DNA of 46,269 nucleotides from Desulfotomaculaceae bacterium. GTDB lineage: Bacteria > Bacillota > Desulfotomaculia > Desulfotomaculales > Pelotomaculaceae. The notes under the pieces were generated by a model. The model saw only the letters and a list, made by a program, of their open reading frames with translations. It had not been told where the DNA came from and searched no databases. The position numbers and the translations under genes are program-made. Positions within the stretch are counted from its first letter, which is position 1, and each line of letters opens with the position of its first letter. Shown here piece after piece: positions 1-7,024 of this stretch. Where the stretch lies: NCBI GenBank assembly GCA_028702695.1, contig JAQVOH010000003.1:1-46269 (forward strand), written 5' to 3'.

Positions 1-2
1 TC

Positions 3-98
3 AGCTTATTACGATTAAATGGTGTGAAATCCATTGCTTCCGGTTTGCGTAATCTCAGTTGGAATGCTGAACGTGCATTGGAGTTAATTGGTGTTTAA
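3..98 (+). pseudogene. C-terminal tail of a truncated gene, possibly a transposase
   Basis: An open frame runs in from the left edge and ends at a TAA at 96-98. The visible ~31 residues end in AERALELIGV. The basic/aromatic make-up (LRNLSWNAERALELIGV) resembles the tail of a DDE transposase, but this is an impression only and no catalytic residue is in the window. Its stop overlaps the end of a small minus-strand frame (95-178), which would fit an insertion having cut that gene. Confidence 0.3.
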
Positions 99-178
99 TT
101 GCTTGGTGTGACTTTGACGTGGTCCTGGATAACACTATTAGGAAACTCAGTTTTAAAATAATCCAATAGCTTCTTCAT
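95..178 (-). CDS. Short frame after the res remnant, probably a truncated gene
   Basis: An ATG at 178 opens a 27-residue frame starting MKKLLDYFKTEFPNSV and ending at a TAA shared with the edge of the plus-strand fragment. It begins 10 bases after the stop of the restriction-subunit remnant, so it may have been the next gene of the same operon, cut off by whatever lies to the left. I do not recognise the family. A real but truncated start seems more likely than a functional peptide. Confidence 0.25.
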   Translation of the reverse strand: MKKLLDYFKTEFPNSVIQDHVKVTPSN

Positions 179-187
179 TCAATATAC

Positions 188-937
188 CTACCTTACGGTC
201 AACTTAACAGCATTTTTCACAAGATAATCAAAGCTCGAATTCAATTTCACCTCTTCATGTGAAATGAGAACATATTCCCATGGTTTACCGCCGTTCACAT
301 TGTTAAATTCCGTAGCGGCTCTGCAATATTCAGTGGCAGCATGAGCTTTTTTTATAACAATTTCATCTTCCAACTTCCTGCTGTCTTTAATCTCAATCAT
401 ATAAATTTTTCCTTCAGTCTCCACCACAAAGTCCGGCTTGTATTGACTGTTGCTGTCTCGATCATAATAAATATTGAATTGTTTTATATTGGGACACATC
501 CATTTCAAAACAACGCTGCCATTTTCTAATACCGCTGCAAAAATCCGTTCGGTATTACTATCAAACTTATACATTGAATGGCAGCTTTTCCTGAAACCTT
601 TAAATATTTTTGACTTGATATCCTGTGGGGGAATATTGGCCTTATAATCAAATATATCATCGGATATATATTTTCCTCCGAAGCCGACTTCAATTTTGCT
701 GAATGGCCGCATGGCGGTTGCATCATAGCTGACTTTCTCTTTATAAAAATGCTCGTTCATTTGGGAATAAATATTATCAGCAATACTTTTCCTGCGTTGT
801 ACCAGCACTTTATTTACTTCATCATCTGTTTCCAGGTAAGATTTAAAATGCGCTTTAAGCTGGTCAATAAGGTCAAAGATTAACTCGGCACATTGTTCAT
901 AATCCACATTTTCATGAACCAAGAATGCGTGGTTCAA
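188..937 (-). pseudogene. Type III restriction enzyme (Res), C-terminal remnant with PD-(D/E)XK nuclease
   Basis: About 249 codons are open, beginning at a TTG directly after an in-frame stop. The frame carries a PD-(D/E)XK nuclease core: DSNTER near residue 125, then KPDFVVETEGKIYMIEIK around residues 167-184, giving the D...ExK catalytic pattern. This matches the C-terminal endonuclease domain of type III Res subunits, which normally follows a large DEAD/DEAH helicase domain of roughly 600 residues. That helicase part is absent here. The sequence just upstream encodes the start of a type III Mod methyltransferase in another frame, so the piece looks like the product of an internal deletion. 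Translation from the TTG is doubtful and no DNA-cleaving activity is expected without the ATPase part. Confidence 0.65.
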
Positions 938-995
938 GCTTTAGTTCATCTTCTTTGCCTATCCATGTCAATTCCAGCTTTTGTTTATAACTCAC
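912..995 (-). pseudogene. Type III DNA methyltransferase (Mod), N-terminal remnant
   Basis: A GTG at 995, with AGGGGGA 8 bases upstream, starts a frame reading SYKQKLELTWIGKEDELKLE then PRILG before a TGA. The LELTWIGK...LEPRIL signature is typical of the first ~25 residues of type III Mod adenine methyltransferases. The rest of the enzyme, including the DPPY motif, is gone. The remnant starts 12 bases after the stop of the SNF2 helicase and overlaps the beginning of the Res remnant in another frame, which indicates a deletion that took most of mod and the 5' part of res. Confidence 0.6.
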
Positions 996-1007
996 AAATG
1001 TATCCCC

Positions 1008-3851
1008 CTACACTATTGCGTAACGTATTGTAAATATGTGTTCCACTGTTGTTCTGCCTCTTATGCGGTGGCGCATTTCCTCCTGCAGTCGTTCGTTTTC
1101 CATCTCTATTCTATCTTCTTCCTCGAAATGCTCGCGGCGTTTTCGTTCCCGCATTTTCTTGAGTCTTTGTTCCTCGGCCTTTTTTTCAACCAACTCCTCC
1201 AGCGAACAATCACTGGAGGATAAGCTAATTTCGCGTTTTTTCTCCTTGATAAGTCTATCTATATCTTTTAGTTCCTGTTGCAGGGCAATTTTTCTCTCCT
1301 CGCTCCAGGTATCCAGCTTTTCGCATTCGTCAAGGAAATATTTCTTGTTTTGCGCTTCAATTCCCTTTAACTTCGTTTCTTTGGCCTGATCTGACAAGAC
1401 ATATAAACGCTGGGGTATATCCAAATCATTATTAACCATACAAATAGCCGGTAATTCCATAATACGATTGATCATATCTCCGGGAATTGCGGTATTATCA
1501 TCACATAGGGTAGTAATTAGCAGATATTCCTCTGTCTCAAAGCTTTCGTTAGACAGTTTGTTTATCGTTATCCAGCCGGACTTGCAGTCTGTCACATCAA
1601 AAAAGCTGATATTTCTGCCTGAATTAGTATAGTCAAATAATACTTCCCCGACTGGCAGGGGACGAGCCTGGCATCTTGCCATCAGTTTTTGGCACAATGG
1701 ATGTTCACGCCGCAGGAACTGCTCTTTCCGTTCTTCGCTATCTTTCCAGCTGAGATTATAGCAACCGGTAAATTCGTCATTTTCATCATAATAAAGACGA
1801 GTTCCATTTAATGGCTTAATGGCTTCGCCACCTTCACACAGCACAAAGTGATACAGCCATTGTCCGTACTGACCAACACTTTTAATGGTATTATCATCGC
1901 AGTTCTTAAGCCTGCTGGCGACTTCTTCATCAAAGTTTTCCAGCAGGGTTTGCCGGGCATGTGACATTGTGGCGTCAATGCGCTCTTTATATTCCTCCTG
2001 GATTTTGTCAAAGGCCGCTTTGATTTGTTCAGCCGTTTTACAGTTTTGATAAATATCTGCAATACGTTTTTCAAAATCGACACCCGATTCAATGCTACCC
2101 AGCACTTCATCCGATGATCCAAATAATCCATTAAAAAGTTGGAATTTTTCATCCAAAAGTTCGTATACCCGCTTATCTGCTTCGTTGTTATTGTTAAGAA
2201 AATTCACTACTACCACATCATTTTTCTGTCCATACCGGTGGCAGCGTCCGATTCTTTGCTCAATTCTTTGGGGATTCCATGGTAAATCATAATTCACCAC
2301 CAGTGAACAGAATTGCAGATTGATACCCTCTGCTGCGGCTTCCGTTCCAATAAGAATACTTGCTCTATCTCTGAATTCCTCAACGACAGCAGCCTTCATA
2401 TCTGCTTGTCTTGAACCGGAAATTATTTCTTCACCTTTGTGACGGGTCAGCCACTCTTTATATATGCGTTTGGAATTAGCATCTGAATTTGACCCGTCAA
2501 GAAAAACTATCCTTCCTTCATAGCCATTCTCAGAAAGCAAATTATAAAGATATCGCTCCGTACGCCTTGATTCTGTAAATATAACCGCTCTGCGCCTGCC
2601 GCCTCGCTGTTCCGTTTCATCAAATCCTTTTTGCAAAGCAAACAGTAATTTCTGCCCCTTGGCGTTAGTTTCGATACTCTTCGCCAGACCAGCAAATTGC
2701 TTTAGTTTGTCCAACTCCAAGCTTATACCCTGGCGATCTTGAATAATATCTCGTTTTACATCATCAGAATTTAATTCCAATTCCTCCAATAGCTCATCAA
2801 AGGAATCATAATCATCCAGGTTTAACTCTTCATCAACTCCCTGAAGCAACTTCTCCAAGCGGTGTATTAGTGAATCCAATGTCCCCGAAATTGCATAGGA
2901 TGAGGATGCCAACAGTTTCCTTAGTATCATGGTCATTAGGCTGCGCTGGCTGTTGGGTAGCGCATATAAGGTTGGCGAGCGAAGATACTCGGATACATCG
3001 TTGTATAGTTGTTCTTCATCTGGAGAAGGTGTAAAGGGTTCCAATATTGCAGTTCGTTGTGTATAGGAGACGTATTCGATTACCTGTTTCCTTAACGTGC
3101 GTTTGCAAAACTGCTTTATCCTAGCGTTCAGGAATACATTCCTGGCTTCTTCGTTATCAACATTGACATATTTCTCCCGAAAGGTTTTAGGATCGCTAAA
3201 AACACGGTCATCTATAATGCTGACCAATCCATAAAGCTCCATTAGATTATTTTGGAGCGGGGTAGCCGTCAATAGTAATTTGCGTTTTCCATCTAAAGCG
3301 GTTTTCAACTTATTGCCGATTACATTGCTCGGTTTGTAAACATTTCTCAATCTATGTGCCTCATCAATAACGACTAAATCCCACGGAGTGTTATGTATCT
3401 CTATCTGCTTCCCGGCTGCAAAATTGTATGAACAGATTACAACGCGATCTTGCTGTACAAACGGATTACGAACCCCTTGTTTTTTAATCTGGTTGAAGTT
3501 CTTGTTTTCAAGGATCATCGACTTGATGTAAAATTTTTCGTCCAGTTCGGAAAGCCATTGGTTTCTCAGTGATGCAGGCACAATGAGCAGGATCTTGCGT
3601 TTATGTTCTGCCCAATATTGAGCTATACATATGCCAGCTTCTATTGTTTTTCCCAATCCCACCTCATCAGCAAGCAATGCTCCATTAGTTAGCGGTGATT
3701 GAAAGGCAAAAAGAGCAGCATCTACTTGATGCGGGTTTAAATCTACCTTGGCTCCGGCCAAGGCAGGTACTATACTGCCATCATTGCTTGGTCGTCTTAA
3801 TGTCAGCTGTTCTTGGAAATAGCGTGACTGATAGGGTGTATATTGACACAT
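1008..3851 (-). CDS. SNF2-family DNA helicase/ATPase of a defence locus
   Basis: A 947-residue protein with all the SNF2/RapA-like motor motifs. The Walker A box ADEVGLGKTIEA is near residue 62, VVIDEAHRLRN (DEAH) near 160, LLLTATPLQNN near 194. The second lobe holds RAVIFTESRRTERYL, and motifs V-VI read GTEAAAEGINLQF and PQRIEQRIGRCHRYGQ. The last ~110 residues are highly charged and predicted coiled coil. The ATG at 3851 follows a GAGGGA site. Such helicases are found beside type III Mod and Res genes in defence islands, and here the mod start lies 12 bases downstream in the same direction, so the gene was probably part of that operon. The frame is intact although both partners are destroyed. 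Whether it still has a role alone is unknown. Confidence 0.85.
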   Translation of the reverse strand: MCQYTPYQSRYFQEQLTLRRPSNDGSIVPALAGAKVDLNPHQVDAALFAFQSPLTNGALLADEVGLGKTIEAGICIAQYWAEHKRKILLIVPASLRNQWLSELDEKFYIKSMILENKNFNQIKKQGVRNPFVQQDRVVICSYNFAAGKQIEIHNTPWDLVVIDEAHRLRNVYKPSNVIGNKLKTALDGKRKLLLTATPLQNNLMELYGLVSIIDDRVFSDPKTFREKYVNVDNEEARNVFLNARIKQFCKRTLRKQVIEYVSYTQRTAILEPFTPSPDEEQLYNDVSEYLRSPTLYALPNSQRSLMTMILRKLLASSSYAISGTLDSLIHRLEKLLQGVDEELNLDDYDSFDELLEELELNSDDVKRDIIQDRQGISLELDKLKQFAGLAKSIETNAKGQKLLFALQKGFDETEQRGGRRRAVIFTESRRTERYLYNLLSENGYEGRIVFLDGSNSDANSKRIYKEWLTRHKGEEIISGSRQADMKAAVVEEFRDRASILIGTEAAAEGINLQFCSLVVNYDLPWNPQRIEQRIGRCHRYGQKNDVVVVNFLNNNNEADKRVYELLDEKFQLFNGLFGSSDEVLGSIESGVDFEKRIADIYQNCKTAEQIKAAFDKIQEEYKERIDATMSHARQTLLENFDEEVASRLKNCDDNTIKSVGQYGQWLYHFVLCEGGEAIKPLNGTRLYYDENDEFTGCYNLSWKDSEERKEQFLRREHPLCQKLMARCQARPLPVGEVLFDYTNSGRNISFFDVTDCKSGWITINKLSNESFETEEYLLITTLCDDNTAIPGDMINRIMELPAICMVNNDLDIPQRLYVLSDQAKETKLKGIEAQNKKYFLDECEKLDTWSEERKIALQQELKDIDRLIKEKKREISLSSSDCSLEELVEKKAEEQRLKKMRERKRREHFEEEDRIEMENERLQEEMRHRIRGRTTVEHIFTIRYAIV

Positions 3852-4083
3852 AGATGTTCCCTCTAATCTTCATTTTTAACGAATAGACCGGCCGTTTATT
3901 GCTTTTTACTTTGTTATAATTTCCGGGTTTAATGCTACCATAATCTTCTATATTATAACTCAAAATCCTCTATAATTTTACGCATTTATTCGTTTATTCG
4001 ATAAAGTACATACCCATAAAAGTTCCCTCAAGCTAAAAATCTTAGGGAACATTAATCCTAAAGGAATCAGGTTGTGGCATCGT

Positions 4084-4740
4084 TTATTCCAGCCATCCTA
4101 TCAGTTCCATCCTATAATTGGAATCGAATCTGAACTTGTCAGCCGCTTTAATAATTTTTTCAAGATATCCTGGATAAGGCTGTCCAAGCGAATCGTCAGA
4201 GCTATATAGACCATTGCTGCACATTGTTCTCCCGTTTGAATGTTTTCTGCAGTGATTGATTTCTGTTTTGAAGTAGAAGTTGGATGATATCCCTTCGTAA
4301 TGGTCAAGAGCTTCCTCATCAACAGGGAACACACTCCACAGTATGCCATCTACAAAACTATCGTCATTTCTAATAATACTTGCCACACCCCGGTCATTAG
4401 TTGGACATCTATGTGCCATTTGGCTCTCATCCATGTTTGAGCCATAAGCAAAATATAGTTTTCCTTCAAACTCATTAGCCATAAACTTGGCTTCAGCAAT
4501 TATCTCCAGCAAAACACCTTGGTCATCTTTTTTATCAATATAAGCCTTGGCTCGTTTACCTAAGCGTCCATAAAAAGTATACTTATTGGCAAAATCAATG
4601 TAATCATTGAAAATCTCTTTCATGGCATAAAACAGCGCACTTATATGCCTTGCGTGTGTTGATATAATTAGAATTTTACTACTTTGTTTTAATCCGTCAG
4701 CATCAACAGATAAATTATTATCTGATTCCCAGGCGTTCAA
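4084..4740 (-). CDS. Gamma-glutamylcyclotransferase-like (AIG2/GGCT fold) protein, start probably damaged
   Basis: The C-terminal half has the GGCT-like signature LYFAYGSNMDESQM near residues 95-108 and, after VDGILWSVFPVDEEALDHYEG, the acidic residue expected in the active pocket. The first ~90 residues (ILIISTHARHISALFYAMKE, then a lysine-rich helix) are not recognised. The frame opens at a TTG, but codons remain open back to about 4878 (LNKLENCIRRGEWQSEKGIR and onward), where a GAGGGGG site and an ATG AAA sit one base out of frame. A single-base indel at the original start is therefore likely. It lies upstream of the helicase in the same direction. GGCT-fold proteins occur in defence islands, but a role here is inference. 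Confidence 0.5.
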   Translation of the reverse strand: MNAWESDNNLSVDADGLKQSSKILIISTHARHISALFYAMKEIFNDYIDFANKYTFYGRLGKRAKAYIDKKDDQGVLLEIIAEAKFMANEFEGKLYFAYGSNMDESQMAHRCPTNDRGVASIIRNDDSFVDGILWSVFPVDEEALDHYEGISSNFYFKTEINHCRKHSNGRTMCSNGLYSSDDSLGQPYPGYLEKIIKAADKFRFDSNYRMELIGWLE

Positions 4741-4941
4741 TTCATCATTACGTTTAAACTTGACTATTACATCCGCACCGCCCCAAAGCCGTATACCTTT
4801 CTCAGATTGCCATTCTCCCCTTCTAATACAGTTCTCAAGTTTGTTCAGTTCATTATAATCATTTCATTGCCCCCTCATTTTTATTATGGTTCCATCTTAC
4901 TTGTTTACGCTGAGGGGTTTAATGAAACTGAGATTCATATT

Positions 4942-5394
4942 TTAATCCCGATCTTTAACGAGCTTAATGGTTACAACTTTATCCAAATCAACCTCTGCTT
5001 CAATTTGTTCATGGTTAGTTACCCGTAATCTATTTACGATAAAGCCATTGCGATTATCCTTAGCAAGGTCTATTCGGCCTATCACCGTTTTGATTCCTTC
5101 TGCTGTATCGTACTCGATTTCACACAATGCCCCGGATTTCAGATAATAGGCAAATATTTGCGATCTTTTCTGTTTCAAGTTTTCATTAAGAATATCTTCC
5201 TCATATCGATAGGCTTTTTTATGTTCATCACTGAAGTAAACATTTGTTGCCTTCGCCTTCTCGAAAATACGCTTTTGTCCATAATTTGATAATTGATCAT
5301 AAATACAATCAGAAACATAATTGAAAACGTCTTCAAAAGCAGTTCCTTTGCCGGTCAGTTTCAAGCCAATAGTCAAAGCATAGACTTCGCTCAA
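4942..5394 (-). CDS. Hypothetical protein, probably truncated at its N-terminus
   Basis: An open frame of 150 codons begins at a TTG right after an in-frame TAA with no convincing ribosome site. The protein is soluble and charged. A helical N-terminal half is followed by a beta-rich stretch (IEYDTAEGIKTVIGRIDLAK, then VTNHEQIEAEVDLDKVVTIK) that faintly recalls small beta-barrel or WYL-like modules. I do not recognise the family. It is the first gene of the run of minus-strand accessory genes that includes the cyclotransferase-like protein and the helicase. Confidence 0.4.
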   Translation of the reverse strand: MSEVYALTIGLKLTGKGTAFEDVFNYVSDCIYDQLSNYGQKRIFEKAKATNVYFSDEHKKAYRYEEDILNENLKQKRSQIFAYYLKSGALCEIEYDTAEGIKTVIGRIDLAKDNRNGFIVNRLRVTNHEQIEAEVDLDKVVTIKLVKDRD

Positions 5395-5510
5395 ATATTA
5401 ATCTAGCATTCCCAATCCCATATAATTCCTCTATCATAAACCTACGACTGCTTCTTAGTATAGGTTAATCTCGCCGATTTTAAGGGAATCTTTTTATATC
5501 CGGCCATATT

Positions 5511-5544
5511 AAAAAGCACCTGCCATTTCATTTCAGCAGATGCC
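5511..5544 (-). terminator. Rho-independent terminator after the RlmD-like remnant
   Basis: On the minus strand GCATCTGC and GCAGGTGC form an 8-bp stem (one G-U pair) around a short AT-rich loop and are followed by TTTTTAAT. It lies 27 bases past the TAA of the methyltransferase remnant and so marks the end of that former gene. Confidence 0.6.
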
Positions 5545-5570
5545 CTTAAATATAAGCAAACGATTCGTCT

Positions 5571-5717
5571 TTACTTGTTCATCCCAACCTCAACAGTTAC
5601 CTTCTTACCCTTTTCCCCGATATAATCCTTGCGATATAGCAGTACACAGCACTCCACGTGGTGAGTCCAAGGAAATATCTGACAGCTGAATAACTGCAGT
5701 TTGATAAACCCTTTCAA
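5571..5717 (-). pseudogene. C-terminal remnant of a 23S rRNA (uracil-5-)-methyltransferase (RlmD/RumA-like)
   Basis: Reading the minus strand gives 48 codons ending at a TAA. They contain LQLFSCQIFPWTHHVECCVL followed by a basic tail. The F-P-W-T-x-H-V-E-C motif is the conserved end of TrmA/RlmD-family RNA m5U methyltransferases, normally ~450 residues long, and this is only the last tenth. There is a stop immediately upstream in frame, so nothing larger can be made. The intact terminator just downstream supports a once-functional gene end that was cut off when the phage-like segment to the right was inserted or rearranged. Confidence 0.6.
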
Positions 5718-5762
5718 TTATTTCATTTCCCCTTCAATTGCCCATTTTCAAAATTCGTTAAC

Positions 5763-6134
5763 TTAACCCTCACCAAACACCCACGCCTTCTCCACCCTTT
5801 CATTCTCCTTCAAGGGCTCGTCCCCCTCCATAAAGCTCATGAACTCCTTTTCCTCGACGTCCAGACTAGCGTCGCCAGGCCTTTCCTGCCTGTTCTGCCC
5901 CGTGGTTGCGGCTGTCTGTCCTTTGGCGTCGAAGTCGAGCAGGTTGACCTGGACCGGGCTCAGCTCTACCAGCACCTGCTCGTTGGGCTTGAACTGCTTT
6001 AGCTCCAAAAGGTTCTCGTCAGTTAGTGCGATGTCCTCCAGGATCACCCGGATGGACTGCGACCAGCCTTCGGAAAGCACCCGGTTGACGATTTCTATTT
6101 TCTTCACTCTTGCCGTAAAGTCTGCTTTTCTCAT
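5763..6134 (-). CDS. Phage-like hypothetical protein
   Basis: A 123-residue soluble protein starting at an ATG (MRKADFTARVKKIEIVNRVL). The first ~75 residues alternate beta and helix (VLVELSPVQVNLLDFD), then a polar linker and an acidic C-terminus. I recognise no enzymatic motif. It sits directly downstream of a broken RusA-type resolvase gene in the same direction, and small proteins of this kind occur in phage early or recombination modules. GC content is higher than in the restriction remnants to the left, pointing to a separate origin. Confidence 0.45.
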   Translation of the reverse strand: MRKADFTARVKKIEIVNRVLSEGWSQSIRVILEDIALTDENLLELKQFKPNEQVLVELSPVQVNLLDFDAKGQTAATTGQNRQERPGDASLDVEEKEFMSFMEGDEPLKENERVEKAWVFGEG

Positions 6135-6227
6135 CGCATGCTCCTTATTTTACCATTATTTAGACACGCCTGCCGCCAGCACGGTGACAGCAGAGGATGA
6201 AAACCTAACGATGTGAGTGCATATATA

Positions 6228-6264
6228 CTGCATTTCTATGGGGTCTGTGCGAATGAATTCGCAC
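6228..6264. repeat. Dispersed palindromic repeat, copy 1
   Basis: ACTGCATTTCTATGGGGTCT is followed by the hairpin GTGCGAATGAATTCGCAC (7-bp stem, 4-base loop, 6247-6264). A diverged copy of the first ~30 bases occurs at 22251-22280. In this copy the repeat has become the C-terminal reading frame and stop of the broken rusA. Confidence 0.55.
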
Positions 6265-6837
6265 CTACATCTTTTGGAGCTGCGCCCTTAAGCTCTTCCC
6301 GCTCCACCGGGTCAAACTTGCGCTCGGCCAGGATGCGCGTCACCTGCTGTTAGTCTACATAAGCCACCTTATTGAGCCCGTCCACAATGGACTTGACGCA
6401 GTTGTCCAGATCAGGTAGTGTTCCGATCCCCCGCCGGCCGCCCTTTGTGTATACTTTGGCCTGCGGGTTGAAGTATACGGCAATTTCCATTTCCACCGGT
6501 CCGGTCACGGGCTTTGACATGCCGCCTGGCCGCACCTGGCCACGCCTTTTTCGTAGTTTTCCGTTTCCGGCGGCGTGTATAGGATCACGCTGCGGCCGCG
6601 GTAGCCGATGCGGGGGCGTCCTTTGGGCACCGGGCGGCCGGGGATGGTAATATCCGACCAGTCCAGGACATAAAAATAATCAAGTTCCCCCTGAGATAAA
6701 AAATGATGTACCCTCCCAGTTTTCCAACCCGCAACACGGGTGGATAAATCCTGGGAAGGTACATCACGAATCGTTAGCCACGGACAGTATTCAGTACCGT
6801 GTCCCTGACTGCGTCCATACTTGATAACGCTGTACAA
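6236..6837 (-). pseudogene. rusA: RusA-type Holliday junction resolvase, broken by a frameshift and a nonsense codon
   Basis: The N-terminal part is read in one frame: ITIPGRPVPKGRPRIGYRGR, then YTPPETENYEK. The remainder is in another frame: GPVEMEIAVYFNPQAK, then LPDLDNCVKSIVDGLNKVAY. The D-x-D-N core in LPDLDNCVKSI is the catalytic signature of RusA/YbcP. The switch fits a one-base indel in the run of five T at 6547-6551. A TAA then interrupts KVAYVD/QQVTRILAERKF near 6350. RusA enzymes resolve Holliday junctions and are typical of lambdoid-like phages, so this supports a dead prophage fragment. The true start is uncertain; a 63-bp imperfect palindrome lies within the apparent N-terminal extension. 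Confidence 0.65.
6704..6766. repeat. Imperfect 63-bp palindrome
   Basis: TGATGTACCCTCCCAG (6704-6719) and CTGGGAAGGTACATCA (6751-6766) pair with one wobble position. The loop contains a second small stem (CCAACCCG/CGGGTGG). It lies just before the conserved start of RusA. It may be a small inserted hairpin element or a strong transcription/translation control structure. Confidence 0.6.
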
Positions 6838-6864
6838 GTCTATATCTATATTTTCTCGTTATAT

Positions 6865-6994
6865 AACTTTATTTACTAGTATCTAACATTATTTTACTAG
6901 TCTACAACTTTATTTTTCGCAAACACCTATTGTAAATACATTTACTTTTTTAACAATACATTCTTTATTTTAAAAATACGTTTACTATTTTAAA
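6865..6994. repeat. Array of ~20-bp AT-rich direct repeats (iteron-like)
   Basis: Two sets of three units lie in tandem. Set 1 starts at 6865, 6885 and 6906, each beginning AAC(T/A)TTATTT, the first two also sharing TTTACTAG. Set 2 starts at 6935, 6955 and 6975 with an exact 20-bp period: AATACATTTACTTTTTTAAC, AATACATTCTTTATTTTAAA, AATACGTTTACTATTTTAAA. No gene covers the array. Regularly phased AT-rich repeats fit binding sites for an initiator, partition protein, repressor or recombinase; none is identified nearby. Confidence 0.6.
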
Positions 6995-7024
6995 CCCACA
7001 AAATATCTCAAAAAACGTCTCCAC

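Noticed and set aside
1008-3851. DISARM or BREX helicase
   Set aside because: No companion genes of those systems (drmA/B/C, pglZ, brxC) are present. The adjoining Mod start and Res end fit a type III-like locus.
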